Shown here one piece after another: positions 1 to 7,950 of a stretch of 64,000 nucleotides of DNA (its first letter is position 1; each line of letters opens with the position of its first letter). Location of the stretch: positions 434,001-498,000 of the forward strand of contig NZ_PKUS01000001.1 of the NCBI RefSeq assembly GCF_002866825.1, read 5' to 3'. The translations under genes and the position numbers were made by a program. Source of the stretch: Pseudohalioglobus lutimaris (GTDB lineage Bacteria > Pseudomonadota > Gammaproteobacteria > Pseudomonadales > Halieaceae). The notes beneath the pieces are model-generated. The model saw only the letters and a program-made list of their open reading frames with translations. It did no database searches and was not told the DNA's origin.

Positions 1-976
1 CTGCGCCGCAAACTACTGACCACCAGATATTGACCTCCAGGCCCATGCCCTGAATCAGCAACCATGCCATTGCCGCAAACACCACTGGTGCTGCCAGCGT
101 TCCGGTGCGCAGTGCGGTTTCCGGCGCGGCGTTGCTGCGAGCGCGTACGATGATGATGCCGGCCACTGAGGCCACCAGACCGATGCTGGCCAGGCAGAGC
201 GGCAGGAACATCATCGCGCTCTGTACCCCGCTATCGATGGCCATAGTCGAGGCAATTGCAATGCAGGCTATCATCGAGCCGCAGTATGACTCGAAAATAT
301 CCGAACCCATGCCGGCGATGTCACCTACATTGTCACCCACATTGTCGGCGATAACGCCCGGGTTACGCGGGTCATCCTCGGGGATACCCGCTTCAATCTT
401 ACCAACCAGGTCTGCACCGACGTCTGCGCTCTTGGTAAATATGCCGCCACCGACCCTGGAAAACAGTGCCACGACCGAGGCCCCCATTCCGAAGCCATGG
501 ATAGCGTGGGCGGTGTGTGGGTCGCCACCAAAGTACCAGTAAACGCTGCCCAGCCCGACCAGGCCCAGTGAGGCGACGCACAGCCCCATGATTGAGCCAC
601 CGTAGAAAGAGATGGACAGGGCAAGGTCCTGGCCGTGATTGTGTGCGGCTACCGCTGTGCGAACGTTGGCCTTGGTAGCCGCAAACATCCCGAGAAAACC
701 GGCGATGGCCGAAGACAGGGCGCCGACCAGGAACGAGATGGCGGTGTTCACGCCCAGTGGAGAGACCACGATACAAGCCAGCAGCGCTGCGGAGAACAGG
801 GCCAGCATCTTGTACTCACGCTGCATGAACACCATAGCGCCCAGGTGAATCTGGTCGCCGATCTTTTTGACCACGCCATCGCCGTGATTGTGGCGAATCA
901 TAATGTGATAAATGATAAAGGCGATAACCAGACCGGCAAAGCCAAGCAAGGGGGGTACCATATGATATTCAGACAT
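1..976 (-). CDS. hppA: membrane-bound proton/sodium-pumping pyrophosphatase, 5' part (runs off left edge)
   Basis: The minus-strand reading frame from ATG 976 stays open to the window edge (325 codons). It is the N-terminal half of an integral membrane pyrophosphatase, which couples PPi hydrolysis to H+ or Na+ export across the inner membrane. Seen: alternating hydrophobic segments, the pyrophosphate-binding stretch DVGADLVGKIE and, shortly after it, DNVGDNVGDIAGMG, whose aspartates bind Mg-PPi in this family. A GGAG Shine-Dalgarno lies about 8 nt before ATG 976, favouring it over the in-frame Met at 961. The residues that separate K+-dependent from K+-independent and H+ from Na+ types lie outside the window, so ion specificity is open. 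Confidence 0.93.
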   Translation of the reverse strand, partial: MSEYHMVPPLLGFAGLVIAFIIYHIMIRHNHGDGVVKKIGDQIHLGAMVFMQREYKMLALFSAALLACIVVSPLGVNTAISFLVGALSSAIAGFLGMFAATKANVRTAVAAHNHGQDLALSISFYGGSIMGLCVASLGLVGLGSVYWYFGGDPHTAHAIHGFGMGASVVALFSRVGGGIFTKSADVGADLVGKIEAGIPEDDPRNPGVIADNVGDNVGDIAGMGSDIFESYCGSMIACIAIASTMAIDSGVQSAMMFLPLCLASIGLVASVAGIIIVRARSNAAPETALRTGTLAAPVVFAAMAWLLIQGMGLEVNIWWSVVCGA

Positions 977-1207
977 CAGCTGACTCCATGGTGTTTATTA
1001 TTTGCTCAAGTCATTGCATGCTACCTAACATCGCTGGACTCTGACAAGGGCCGTAAAAAGGACCCGTGATGTCTCCTTCGAAGTCATGTCACCTGCCTGC
1101 GCCGTGGTATGGGCGGAATACATGTTCTATCCTGAGCCTACCGCGATCCCGCGGGAGGACAATAACGATCAGCAATGCCTTGTAGCGAAGAGGCAGGGAG
1201 TACACCG

Positions 1208-2059
1208 ATGGAGCACCAGGATGGCAGTTTCGAGGGAGCAGCGGGCCACTCTATTTATTACCAGACCTGGACGCCAGAGACGCCGCCCAAGGCCGTGGTC
1301 CTGATAGTCCATGGGGCCGGAGAACACAGCGCTCGCTATGCGTCATTGGCGCAGCACTGCTGTGCGCATGATTATGCCGTGGCCGCGATTGACCATATTG
1401 GTCACGGTAAGTCCGACGGTACCTATGGCCACATGGAGAGCCTGCAGCACCATCTGGACACCCTGGCGATTTTTCGCGACAGGGTTGCGGAGGCGTTTCC
1501 GGGGCTTCCCATGGTGTTGCTGGGGCACAGCATGGGCGGGCTGATCAGCGCCTGCTTTCTATTGGAACACCAGAATAAATTTGCCGGCTGTGCGCTCTCC
1601 GGACCGGCGATCAAGACCGATCTGGAGCCCGGCTTTTTCCAGACACTGACCATTCGCCTGCTCTCGCGCCTGGCCCCCAAACTGGGGGTTCTGCAACTGG
1701 ACCCGGCAGGTGTCAGCAGGGATACAGAGGTAGTAAGGGCTTACTGCGAAGACCCGCTGATCAATCACGGCAAGATGTCCGCACGCTTTGTCTCGGAACT
1801 TTTCAAGGGCATGCGGCAAATACAGGAGCGGGCCGGAGAGATCACTCTGCCGCTGCTGGTCATGCATGGTGAGGCTGATGTTATGACGGCCCCTGGCGGC
1901 TCCCGGTTTATCCATGATGCCGCGCGCTCAGAGGACAAAACGCTAAAGCTATACCCGGGGCTATACCACGAGATTTTTAACGAACCGGAGCGCGATCAGG
2001 TCTATGCAGACCTGATCGAGTGGTGTGATCGCCGGGTTATCGTTGCGCAAGACGCCTGA
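1208..2059 (+). CDS. alpha/beta hydrolase, monoacylglycerol lipase-like (serine hydrolase)
   Basis: A 283-residue cytosolic alpha/beta hydrolase of the Hydrolase_4 / monoglyceride-lipase type. Seen: oxyanion-side HGAGEHSARY near residues 35-44, nucleophile elbow GHSMGG with Ser108, a later HGEADVMTAP strand carrying the likely acid, and GLYHEIFNE carrying the likely catalytic His near the C-terminus. ATG 1208 is chosen because GGGAG sits about 7 nt upstream; an in-frame start at 1175 would add 11 residues but lacks such a site. The natural substrate is unknown; mono-acylglycerols or other lipid esters fit the family. It is divergent from hppA and convergent with the next esterase. Confidence 0.85.
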   Translation: MEHQDGSFEGAAGHSIYYQTWTPETPPKAVVLIVHGAGEHSARYASLAQHCCAHDYAVAAIDHIGHGKSDGTYGHMESLQHHLDTLAIFRDRVAEAFPGLPMVLLGHSMGGLISACFLLEHQNKFAGCALSGPAIKTDLEPGFFQTLTIRLLSRLAPKLGVLQLDPAGVSRDTEVVRAYCEDPLINHGKMSARFVSELFKGMRQIQERAGEITLPLLVMHGEADVMTAPGGSRFIHDAARSEDKTLKLYPGLYHEIFNEPERDQVYADLIEWCDRRVIVAQDA

Positions 2060-2088
2060 GTTTCAGCAGACGCGCGGCGCGGGTGCAA

Positions 2089-3363
2089 TCAGGCCTCTGC
2101 CGGCGCGTCATCCGCCTGCTTCGCTCTGTGCTTTGCCAGCGCCCATTCCAGGAAACGGTGCACGCCATTGATGGTGTGCTCGGTGCGCATCGAATGGAAG
2201 ATTTCCCAGGCATGCTCGGCACCGGGCATTTCAACATAGACCACAGGCTCTGCAGATACCGCCCTCAGCTTTTCGGCAAATACCTGCGCATCCCTGAGCG
2301 CGGCAAGGGTGTCATGGGTGCCGTGGAAAATAAGGAAGGGCGGCGCATCTTCGTGCACCTGGGCAACGGGTGAAGCGAGGTCCCACAGCTCCGGGTTGTC
2401 CTCCACTGTTTCGTGCAGGACTTTGCCGTTGAGGAATTTTTGATAAACGCTTCTATTGGGATGCTGGTCATAGCGCACCAGGAAGTCGTAGACGCCATAA
2501 AAGGGAACCGCTGCCTGCAGTGACGTATCGGTATCCGGGTTTTCCTGCTGCAGCTCCGGACGATTTGCCGTCAGACCCATAAGTGCTGTGAGATGGCCGC
2601 CGGCGGAGCCGCCCGTCACAGCGACGAAATCCGTGTTCATCCCATATTCCTCGCCATTTTCGCGTATCCAGCACAGCGCCTTTTTACAGTCGGTAAGGTG
2701 GGTGGGGAATGATACGCTGGGGCTCAGGCGATAGTTGGCAGCGACACAGATCCAGCCGCGCGCAGCCAGGTGGTACATAAGTGGCAGCGCCTGGCTGCCT
2801 TTGTCACCCATTACCCAGGCACCACCGTGAATCTGCAGCACAACCGGGCAGCCGCCCTCGGGAATTACGCGCGGCCGGTAGATATCCAGCTGTTGACGCA
2901 CGCCCGCTGGTCCGTAGGGAATGTGTTTGATGACGTCCACGTCGGGATGCCCAAAGCCTACAGGGTTGCTCCAGTCGCTGAAGCTGATGGTTTCCCGGAA
3001 TTGATCGCGCCGGCCATCCGTTACCTGCTCGCGGTAATCCGGGCCCAAACCGCTAGCGAGCGCTGATTCCACTGTTTCCTCAGCCTTGGTGGATTTCCAC
3101 ATCGACCAGACCAGCCCAGGCCAGGTGATCAGCAATACGATCAGGGCGAGGTTGCCAAGCGTGGAGTCCAGTGCCCCCCCCAGGCAAAACAACAATGCCA
3201 GCAGGGCCTGTAAAGGCAGCCATATCCATGCCAGCTCGGTGGCCAGCAGAGCGGTGCCGAAAGTCGCCCACGGTACTGCTTTCCTGGGTATGGCCCTGGG
3301 GGTGAACACGGTGATCATCGACACCAGGTTGAAAAGAGCAAGAAATGCCAGTAGCCAATCCAT
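2089..3363 (-). CDS. membrane-anchored alpha/beta hydrolase (esterase/lipase, HGGAW type)
   Basis: A 424-residue protein with three or four hydrophobic segments in the first ~115 residues (MDWLLAFLALFNLV onward) followed by an alpha/beta hydrolase-3-like domain. Seen: oxyanion motif HGGAW, nucleophile motif GGSAGG, a FHGTHDTLAAL strand with the probable catalytic Asp, and AEHAW with the probable His. This resembles the hormone-sensitive-lipase/carboxylesterase group with a membrane-anchored N-terminus. The start at 3363 places the first membrane helix at the N-terminus; an upstream in-frame extension to 3507 would add 48 poorly hydrophobic residues and reach into the mnmG promoter. Only 29 nt separate it from the convergent hydrolase. 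Substrate unknown. Confidence 0.82.
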   Translation of the reverse strand: MDWLLAFLALFNLVSMITVFTPRAIPRKAVPWATFGTALLATELAWIWLPLQALLALLFCLGGALDSTLGNLALIVLLITWPGLVWSMWKSTKAEETVESALASGLGPDYREQVTDGRRDQFRETISFSDWSNPVGFGHPDVDVIKHIPYGPAGVRQQLDIYRPRVIPEGGCPVVLQIHGGAWVMGDKGSQALPLMYHLAARGWICVAANYRLSPSVSFPTHLTDCKKALCWIRENGEEYGMNTDFVAVTGGSAGGHLTALMGLTANRPELQQENPDTDTSLQAAVPFYGVYDFLVRYDQHPNRSVYQKFLNGKVLHETVEDNPELWDLASPVAQVHEDAPPFLIFHGTHDTLAALRDAQVFAEKLRAVSAEPVVYVEMPGAEHAWEIFHSMRTEHTINGVHRFLEWALAKHRAKQADDAPAEA

Positions 3364-3485
3364 AAGAAAAATACCTTGTGCGAGAAAAGAGCGAGCGGGT
3401 CGGCTCGAAGCAGCGGCCACTTTACACAAGGCGGCCGCGGCTTGTCCAAGTGCAGTGCCCCGGCAATTTTCCCATCGAACATTTT

Positions 3486-3514
3486 TTGTACACCAGCGCT
3501 CTCGCACGTATAAT
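3486..3514 (+). promoter_or_regulatory. sigma70-type promoter of mnmG
   Basis: TTGTAC (3486-3491), a 17-nt spacer, then a perfect TATAAT (3509-3514). Transcription would start near 3521, about 33 nt before the mnmG start codon. Confidence 0.75.
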
Positions 3515-3553
3515 CGCGCTCCCTGAAATGGAGCGGGCCAGCGAGGCTACCCT

Positions 3554-5461
3554 GTGGAATTCAAGCAACAGTTCGATGTGATCGTGGTAGGCGGAGGCCA
3601 CGCTGGAACCGAAGCCTGCCTGGCGGCGGCTCGCATGGGCTGTCGTACGCTACTGCTCACTCACAGCGTGGATACGCTGGGACAGATGTCCTGCAATCCT
3701 GCCATAGGCGGTATTGGCAAGAGCCATCTGGTGAAGGAAGTGGACGCGCTGGGCGGTGCCATGGGCCGCGCCACAGACCGCGCAGGAATACAGTTTCGCA
3801 TCCTCAATTCACGTAAAGGCCCGGCCGTGCGCGCAACCCGTGCACAGGCCGACCGTGTGCTCTATCGAAACGCTATCCGTGAGATCCTGGAGCGTCAGGA
3901 AAATCTCAGCATCTTCCAGCAGCCAGTCGATGACCTGCTGATCGAGAATGGTGTCGTCGCCGGTGCCATCACGCAGATGGGCGTGATTTTCAGGGCGCCG
4001 CGGGTGGTGCTCACCACGGGTACCTTTCTGGGCGGCAAGTTGCATATCGGCCTGGAGAACAGCGCTGGTGGTCGCGCCGGAGATCCCCCCTCTATTGCGC
4101 TGGCGACGCGGCTGCGCGAGCTTCCCTTCCGCGTAGAGCGACTCAAGACAGGTACTCCGCCACGTATTGATGCTCGCAGCGTTGATTTCAGTGAGCTGGA
4201 AGAGCAGTGGGGCGATGAGCCCATGCCTGTCATGTCTTTTATGGGTAGCGCGGCCGAGCATCCCGAGCAACGTTGCTGCTGGATTACCCACACCAACGAG
4301 CGCACCCACGACATCATCCGCGCAGGTCTGGACCGTTCGCCGTTGTTCTCAGGGGTAATTGAGGGCGTGGGCCCGCGTTATTGCCCCAGCGTTGAGGACA
4401 AAATACACCGGTTTGCTGACAAGGCCTCTCACCAGGTGTTCATCGAGCCTGAGGGCCTGTCTACGCCGGAGCTTTACCCCAATGGGATTTCCACCAGTCT
4501 GCCTTTCGATGTGCAGGTTGACCTGGTGCATTCTATAAAGGGCTTCGAAAACGCCCATATAACCCGCCCCGGCTATGCCATTGAGTACGACTTTTTTGAT
4601 CCGCGTGACCTTGATTATTCGCTGGAAACCAAAGCCCTGCCCGGCCTGTATTTTGCCGGTCAGATTAATGGCACCACGGGCTATGAGGAGGCGGCGGCAC
4701 AGGGGCTGCTCGCCGGCCTCAATGCAGCGCTGGCAGTAAAAGGTGATGATGCCTGGTGCCCGCGTCGCGATGAAGCATATATCGGTGTGCTCGTCGACGA
4801 CCTGATTACCATGGGCACCATAGAGCCTTACCGCATGTTCACATCGCGCGCTGAACACCGCCTGCTGTTGCGCGAGGACAATGCCGACCTGCGACTGACC
4901 GAGCGGGGGCGCAAGCTGGGGCTGGTAGATGATGCGCGCTGGCAGCGATTTGACCAAAAACGCGAGGCGATCGAACAGGAGCGTGCTCGACTGGCCAGTA
5001 CCTGGATCCAGCCGGGTAGCAGTGAGGCGCAGACGTTGGCGGGCAAACTGAACAGCCCACTGACCCGGGAGTACTCCCTGGCAGACCTGCTCAAGAGACC
5101 AGAGCTGGATTATGCAGATATCGCCAGCCTGAAGGGCGAACCCGAGGCCGATGAGCAGGCGGCACAGCAGGTGGCGATTCAGGCCAAATACGCAGGGTAT
5201 ATTGACCGCCAGCAGGGCGAGATCGACCGGCTGCGACGCTACGAGGATACAGCGCTGCCTGCGGACCTGGACTACCTGCAGGTTGACGGACTCTCCAATG
5301 AGGTCAAACACAAGCTTGCGGACGCACGCCCCCTTACCCTTGCCAGGGCGGGCCGCATCCCCGGGGTCACCCCGGCAGCCGTTTCGCTGTTGCTGATTTA
5401 CCTGAAGAAGCGCGGTGAGCTGGGTAAACTCATCACTGACGATCGAATTCAGCTGGCCTGA
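3554..5461 (+). CDS. mnmG: tRNA uridine-5-carboxymethylaminomethyl(34) synthesis enzyme MnmG
   Basis: FAD-dependent subunit that, with MnmE, installs the cmnm5 group on the wobble uridine (U34) of several tRNAs. At 635 residues it matches the family length. Seen: N-terminal dinucleotide motif [11 protein letters not shown], the family block [16 protein letters not shown] around residues 48-63, and the second family block with ATGTFLGG-like sequence and GYEEAAAQG. The start is GTG 3554, preceded by GAGG. It leads the mnmG-rsmG-parA-parB run. The partner gene mnmE, often just upstream in related genomes, is not in this window; two hydrolases and hppA lie there instead. Confidence 0.97.
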   Translation: MEFKQQFDVIVVGGGHAGTEACLAAARMGCRTLLLTHSVDTLGQMSCNPAIGGIGKSHLVKEVDALGGAMGRATDRAGIQFRILNSRKGPAVRATRAQADRVLYRNAIREILERQENLSIFQQPVDDLLIENGVVAGAITQMGVIFRAPRVVLTTGTFLGGKLHIGLENSAGGRAGDPPSIALATRLRELPFRVERLKTGTPPRIDARSVDFSELEEQWGDEPMPVMSFMGSAAEHPEQRCCWITHTNERTHDIIRAGLDRSPLFSGVIEGVGPRYCPSVEDKIHRFADKASHQVFIEPEGLSTPELYPNGISTSLPFDVQVDLVHSIKGFENAHITRPGYAIEYDFFDPRDLDYSLETKALPGLYFAGQINGTTGYEEAAAQGLLAGLNAALAVKGDDAWCPRRDEAYIGVLVDDLITMGTIEPYRMFTSRAEHRLLLREDNADLRLTERGRKLGLVDDARWQRFDQKREAIEQERARLASTWIQPGSSEAQTLAGKLNSPLTREYSLADLLKRPELDYADIASLKGEPEADEQAAQQVAIQAKYAGYIDRQQGEIDRLRRYEDTALPADLDYLQVDGLSNEVKHKLADARPLTLARAGRIPGVTPAAVSLLLIYLKKRGELGKLITDDRIQLA

Positions 5462-5462
5462 C

Positions 5463-6092
5463 TTGAACGACGCGCTGCAAAGTCAGTTGGCCAGAGGCTG
5501 CGAGGCGCTGGGTGTTGGCAGCGATGATGCCACCCAGGCGGCCTTGCTTGGGTACCTGGAGCTGCTGATCAAATGGAACCGGGCCTACAACCTGACGGCC
5601 GTGCGCGAACCTGCGCAAATGATTACACGACACCTGCTGGACAGCCTGGCAATTGCACCGCACTTGCAGGGCCAGCGCCTGATAGATGTGGGTACGGGAG
5701 GCGGTATGCCCGGTGTGCCCATGGCGGTGCTGTTTCCCCAGCGTGAGTTTCACCTGCTCGACAGCAACGGCAAGAAGACCCGCTTCCTGTTTCAGGTGAA
5801 AACTGCGCTGGGCTTGGATAATATGACTGTTCACCAGGCGCGGGTGGAATCCTTCCATAGTGAAGTGCCCTTTGACGCCGTTCTCTCGCGGGCCTTTGCT
5901 TCGTTGGAAGACATGGTTGCAGGTTGTCGCCATCTCCTCGCGGAGGGGGGCCACTTCCTCGCCATGAAAGGCGCCTTTCCTGAGCAGGAGTTGGCGGCGG
6001 TGGCAGGTGACTGCCACCTGCGGGCCGTGCACGAATTGCAGGTGCCGGGGCTGGACGAGCAGCGCCACCTGGTAGATCTGACACTGCGCTGA
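5463..6092 (+). CDS. rsmG: 16S rRNA (guanine(527)-N7)-methyltransferase RsmG
   Basis: SAM-dependent methyltransferase that makes m7G527 in 16S rRNA. Seen: WNRAYNLTAVR and the HLLDSL block typical of RsmG, then the SAM-binding motif DVGTGGGMPG. The most likely start is TTG 5463, directly after the mnmG stop, giving 209 residues (about the E. coli length) and aligning the N-terminus with the family. An in-frame GTG at 5415 inside mnmG would add 16 residues. The tight junction suggests translational coupling to mnmG. Confidence 0.93.
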   Translation: MNDALQSQLARGCEALGVGSDDATQAALLGYLELLIKWNRAYNLTAVREPAQMITRHLLDSLAIAPHLQGQRLIDVGTGGGMPGVPMAVLFPQREFHLLDSNGKKTRFLFQVKTALGLDNMTVHQARVESFHSEVPFDAVLSRAFASLEDMVAGCRHLLAEGGHFLAMKGAFPEQELAAVAGDCHLRAVHELQVPGLDEQRHLVDLTLR

Positions 6093-6124
6093 ATCAGGCG
6101 CGTAAACTTGAACCAGGGGACATT

Positions 6125-6934
6125 GTGGCAAGAATCATAGCAATTGCGAACCAGAAAGGCGGGGTCGGAAAGACCACGACCTGCGTGAACCTCGCTGCAT
6201 CCCTGGCGGCCATGAAGCAGCGGGTGCTGCTTGTGGACCTGGACCCCCAGGGCAATGCCACCATGGGCAGCGGGATAGACAAGTACGCAATAGAGCGCAG
6301 CATCTATGACGTTCTGGTACACCGGGCGCCAGTGACGGAGGTGATCTGCCGTGCCGGAGAGAGCAACTTTGATGTGTTGCCCTCCAATAGCGACCTTACC
6401 GCCGCTGAAGTGGAGCTGATCGATGTCGATCACAAGGAACGCCGTCTGCGTGCTGCGCTGATTGAGGCATCAGCAGCGTACGACTATGTCCTGATCGACT
6501 GCCCGCCCTCACTGAATATGCTGACCCTGAACGCACTGGTTGCTGCGGATGGGGTGATTATTACCATGCAATGCGAGTACTTCGCCTTGGAGGGGCTCTC
6601 CGATCTGATGCGCACTATCAGCAGGATAGCCGACTCGGTGAATGCCGACCTGCAGATTGAAGGCATCCTGCGTACCATGTACGACCCCCGCAACAGCCTC
6701 ACCAACGAGGTTTCGAACCAGCTGCACAGCCACTTTGGCAGCAAGGTCTACCGCACGGTGGTGCCGCGGAACGTGCGGCTTGCCGAGGCCCCCAGCCATG
6801 GGGTGCCTGCAATGTATTACGATAAGTACTCGCGTGGCTCCAAGGCCTACATGGCACTGGCCGGTGAAATCATCCGACGAGAGGAAAAGCTGGCCTCGCA
6901 GCGGGGCGAGGCTGTCGCCGGAATTACAGAGTAA
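6125..6934 (+). CDS. parA: chromosome-partitioning ATPase ParA
   Basis: Deviant-Walker ParA/Soj ATPase of the chromosomal type (269 residues, no N-terminal helix-turn-helix). It forms nucleoid-bound ATP dimers that move ParB-parS complexes. Seen: NQKGGVGKTT at residues 8-17, VDLDPQGN, and DYVLIDCPPSL. The GTG start at 6125 is preceded by AGGGGA. parB begins 12 nt after the stop, so the two are co-transcribed. Placement next to mnmG-rsmG is the usual origin-proximal arrangement in gammaproteobacteria. Confidence 0.96.
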   Translation: MARIIAIANQKGGVGKTTTCVNLAASLAAMKQRVLLVDLDPQGNATMGSGIDKYAIERSIYDVLVHRAPVTEVICRAGESNFDVLPSNSDLTAAEVELIDVDHKERRLRAALIEASAAYDYVLIDCPPSLNMLTLNALVAADGVIITMQCEYFALEGLSDLMRTISRIADSVNADLQIEGILRTMYDPRNSLTNEVSNQLHSHFGSKVYRTVVPRNVRLAEAPSHGVPAMYYDKYSRGSKAYMALAGEIIRREEKLASQRGEAVAGITE

Positions 6935-6946
6935 TGGAGAGCTAGA

Positions 6947-7843
6947 ATGTCCACCAAAAAGCGTTCGCTGGGACGGGGTCTGGACGCGCTACTGGGAGCC
7001 AGTGCGAAAGCCAATGAGGCCGCCGAGGCGTCCGAGTCGACAGTGGCCCAGGCCGCCGCTGACCCGGGCAACCTGCTCAAGGAGCTGGCTATCGACCTGA
7101 TCCAGCGCGGCAAATATCAGCCGCGCAGGGACATGGAGCCCGAGTCGCTGCAGGAGTTGGCCAACAGCATAAAGGCCCAGGGGGTGATGCAACCGATCGT
7201 GGTGCGTCCTATCTCCGACCGGAAATACGAGATTATCGCCGGTGAACGCCGCTGGCGTGCAACTCAGCTGGCGGGCCTTGACACGATTCCCGCCGTGATT
7301 CGTGATGTGCCCGACGAGGCTGCGATCGCCATGGCGCTGATCGAGAACATACAACGCGAAGACCTCAACCCGATTGAGGAAGCTGTGGCCCTGCAGCGTC
7401 TGCAGCAGGAGTTCGACCTCACCCAGCAGGAAGTGGCCGATGCGGTCGGCAAGTCCCGCTCTACCGTCACCAACCTGTTGCGCCTGATGAGCCTGCAGGA
7501 AGACGTGCGCAGGCTGGTGGAGCACGGCGACCTGGAGATGGGGCATGCGCGTGCGCTACTTGGCCTGGAGGCGGGGGACCAATCCCATGCTGCCGGCCAG
7601 GTAGTGGCCAAGGGCATGTCGGTTCGACAGACTGAGGCGTTGGTACGTCATTTGCTCGAGGCAAAGGAAAAGCCGAAAGCCGCTCCCACCCTCGACCCCA
7701 ATATCCGCCACCTGCAGGACGACCTGTCCCAGCGACTGGGTACCAAAGTGCAGATTCAGCACTCTGCCAAGGGGAAAGGTAAGTTGGTGCTTGCTTACTC
7801 TTCCCTTGACGAGCTGGACGGGATTCTCGCGCACATAAAGTAA
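6947..7843 (+). CDS. parB: chromosome-partitioning protein ParB
   Basis: ParB/Spo0J-type CTP-dependent clamp that loads at parS and stimulates ParA. 298 residues. Seen: KRSLGRGLDALLG N-terminus (ParA-interacting), the ParB-Srx region with GERRWRATQLAG and ENIQREDLNPIEEA, a helix-turn-helix around TQQEVADAVGKSRSTVTNLLRL, and a C-terminal dimerisation segment. No parS-like palindrome (TGTTTCACGTGAAACA type) was noticed in or near the operon, so the sites probably lie elsewhere toward the origin. Confidence 0.96.
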   Translation: MSTKKRSLGRGLDALLGASAKANEAAEASESTVAQAAADPGNLLKELAIDLIQRGKYQPRRDMEPESLQELANSIKAQGVMQPIVVRPISDRKYEIIAGERRWRATQLAGLDTIPAVIRDVPDEAAIAMALIENIQREDLNPIEEAVALQRLQQEFDLTQQEVADAVGKSRSTVTNLLRLMSLQEDVRRLVEHGDLEMGHARALLGLEAGDQSHAAGQVVAKGMSVRQTEALVRHLLEAKEKPKAAPTLDPNIRHLQDDLSQRLGTKVQIQHSAKGKGKLVLAYSSLDELDGILAHIK

Positions 7844-7950
7844 TCCATGCTGCGTTTTCTGGCGCCGGCATTGCAGTCGGCAACAGGTGTTGTTGACTCA
7901 GGGGTCTCAGGCCTGGGGCTCTGATCAGAACGAATAGATCCATAGGCAAA

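Noticed and set aside
4349-5311. 320-codon minus-strand open frame opposite mnmG
   Set aside because: Antisense shadow of mnmG; no domain, no ribosome-binding site and no neighbour support.
6125-7950. parS site near parAB
   Set aside because: No palindrome resembling TGTTTCACGTGAAACA was seen by eye; an exact search would be needed to be certain.
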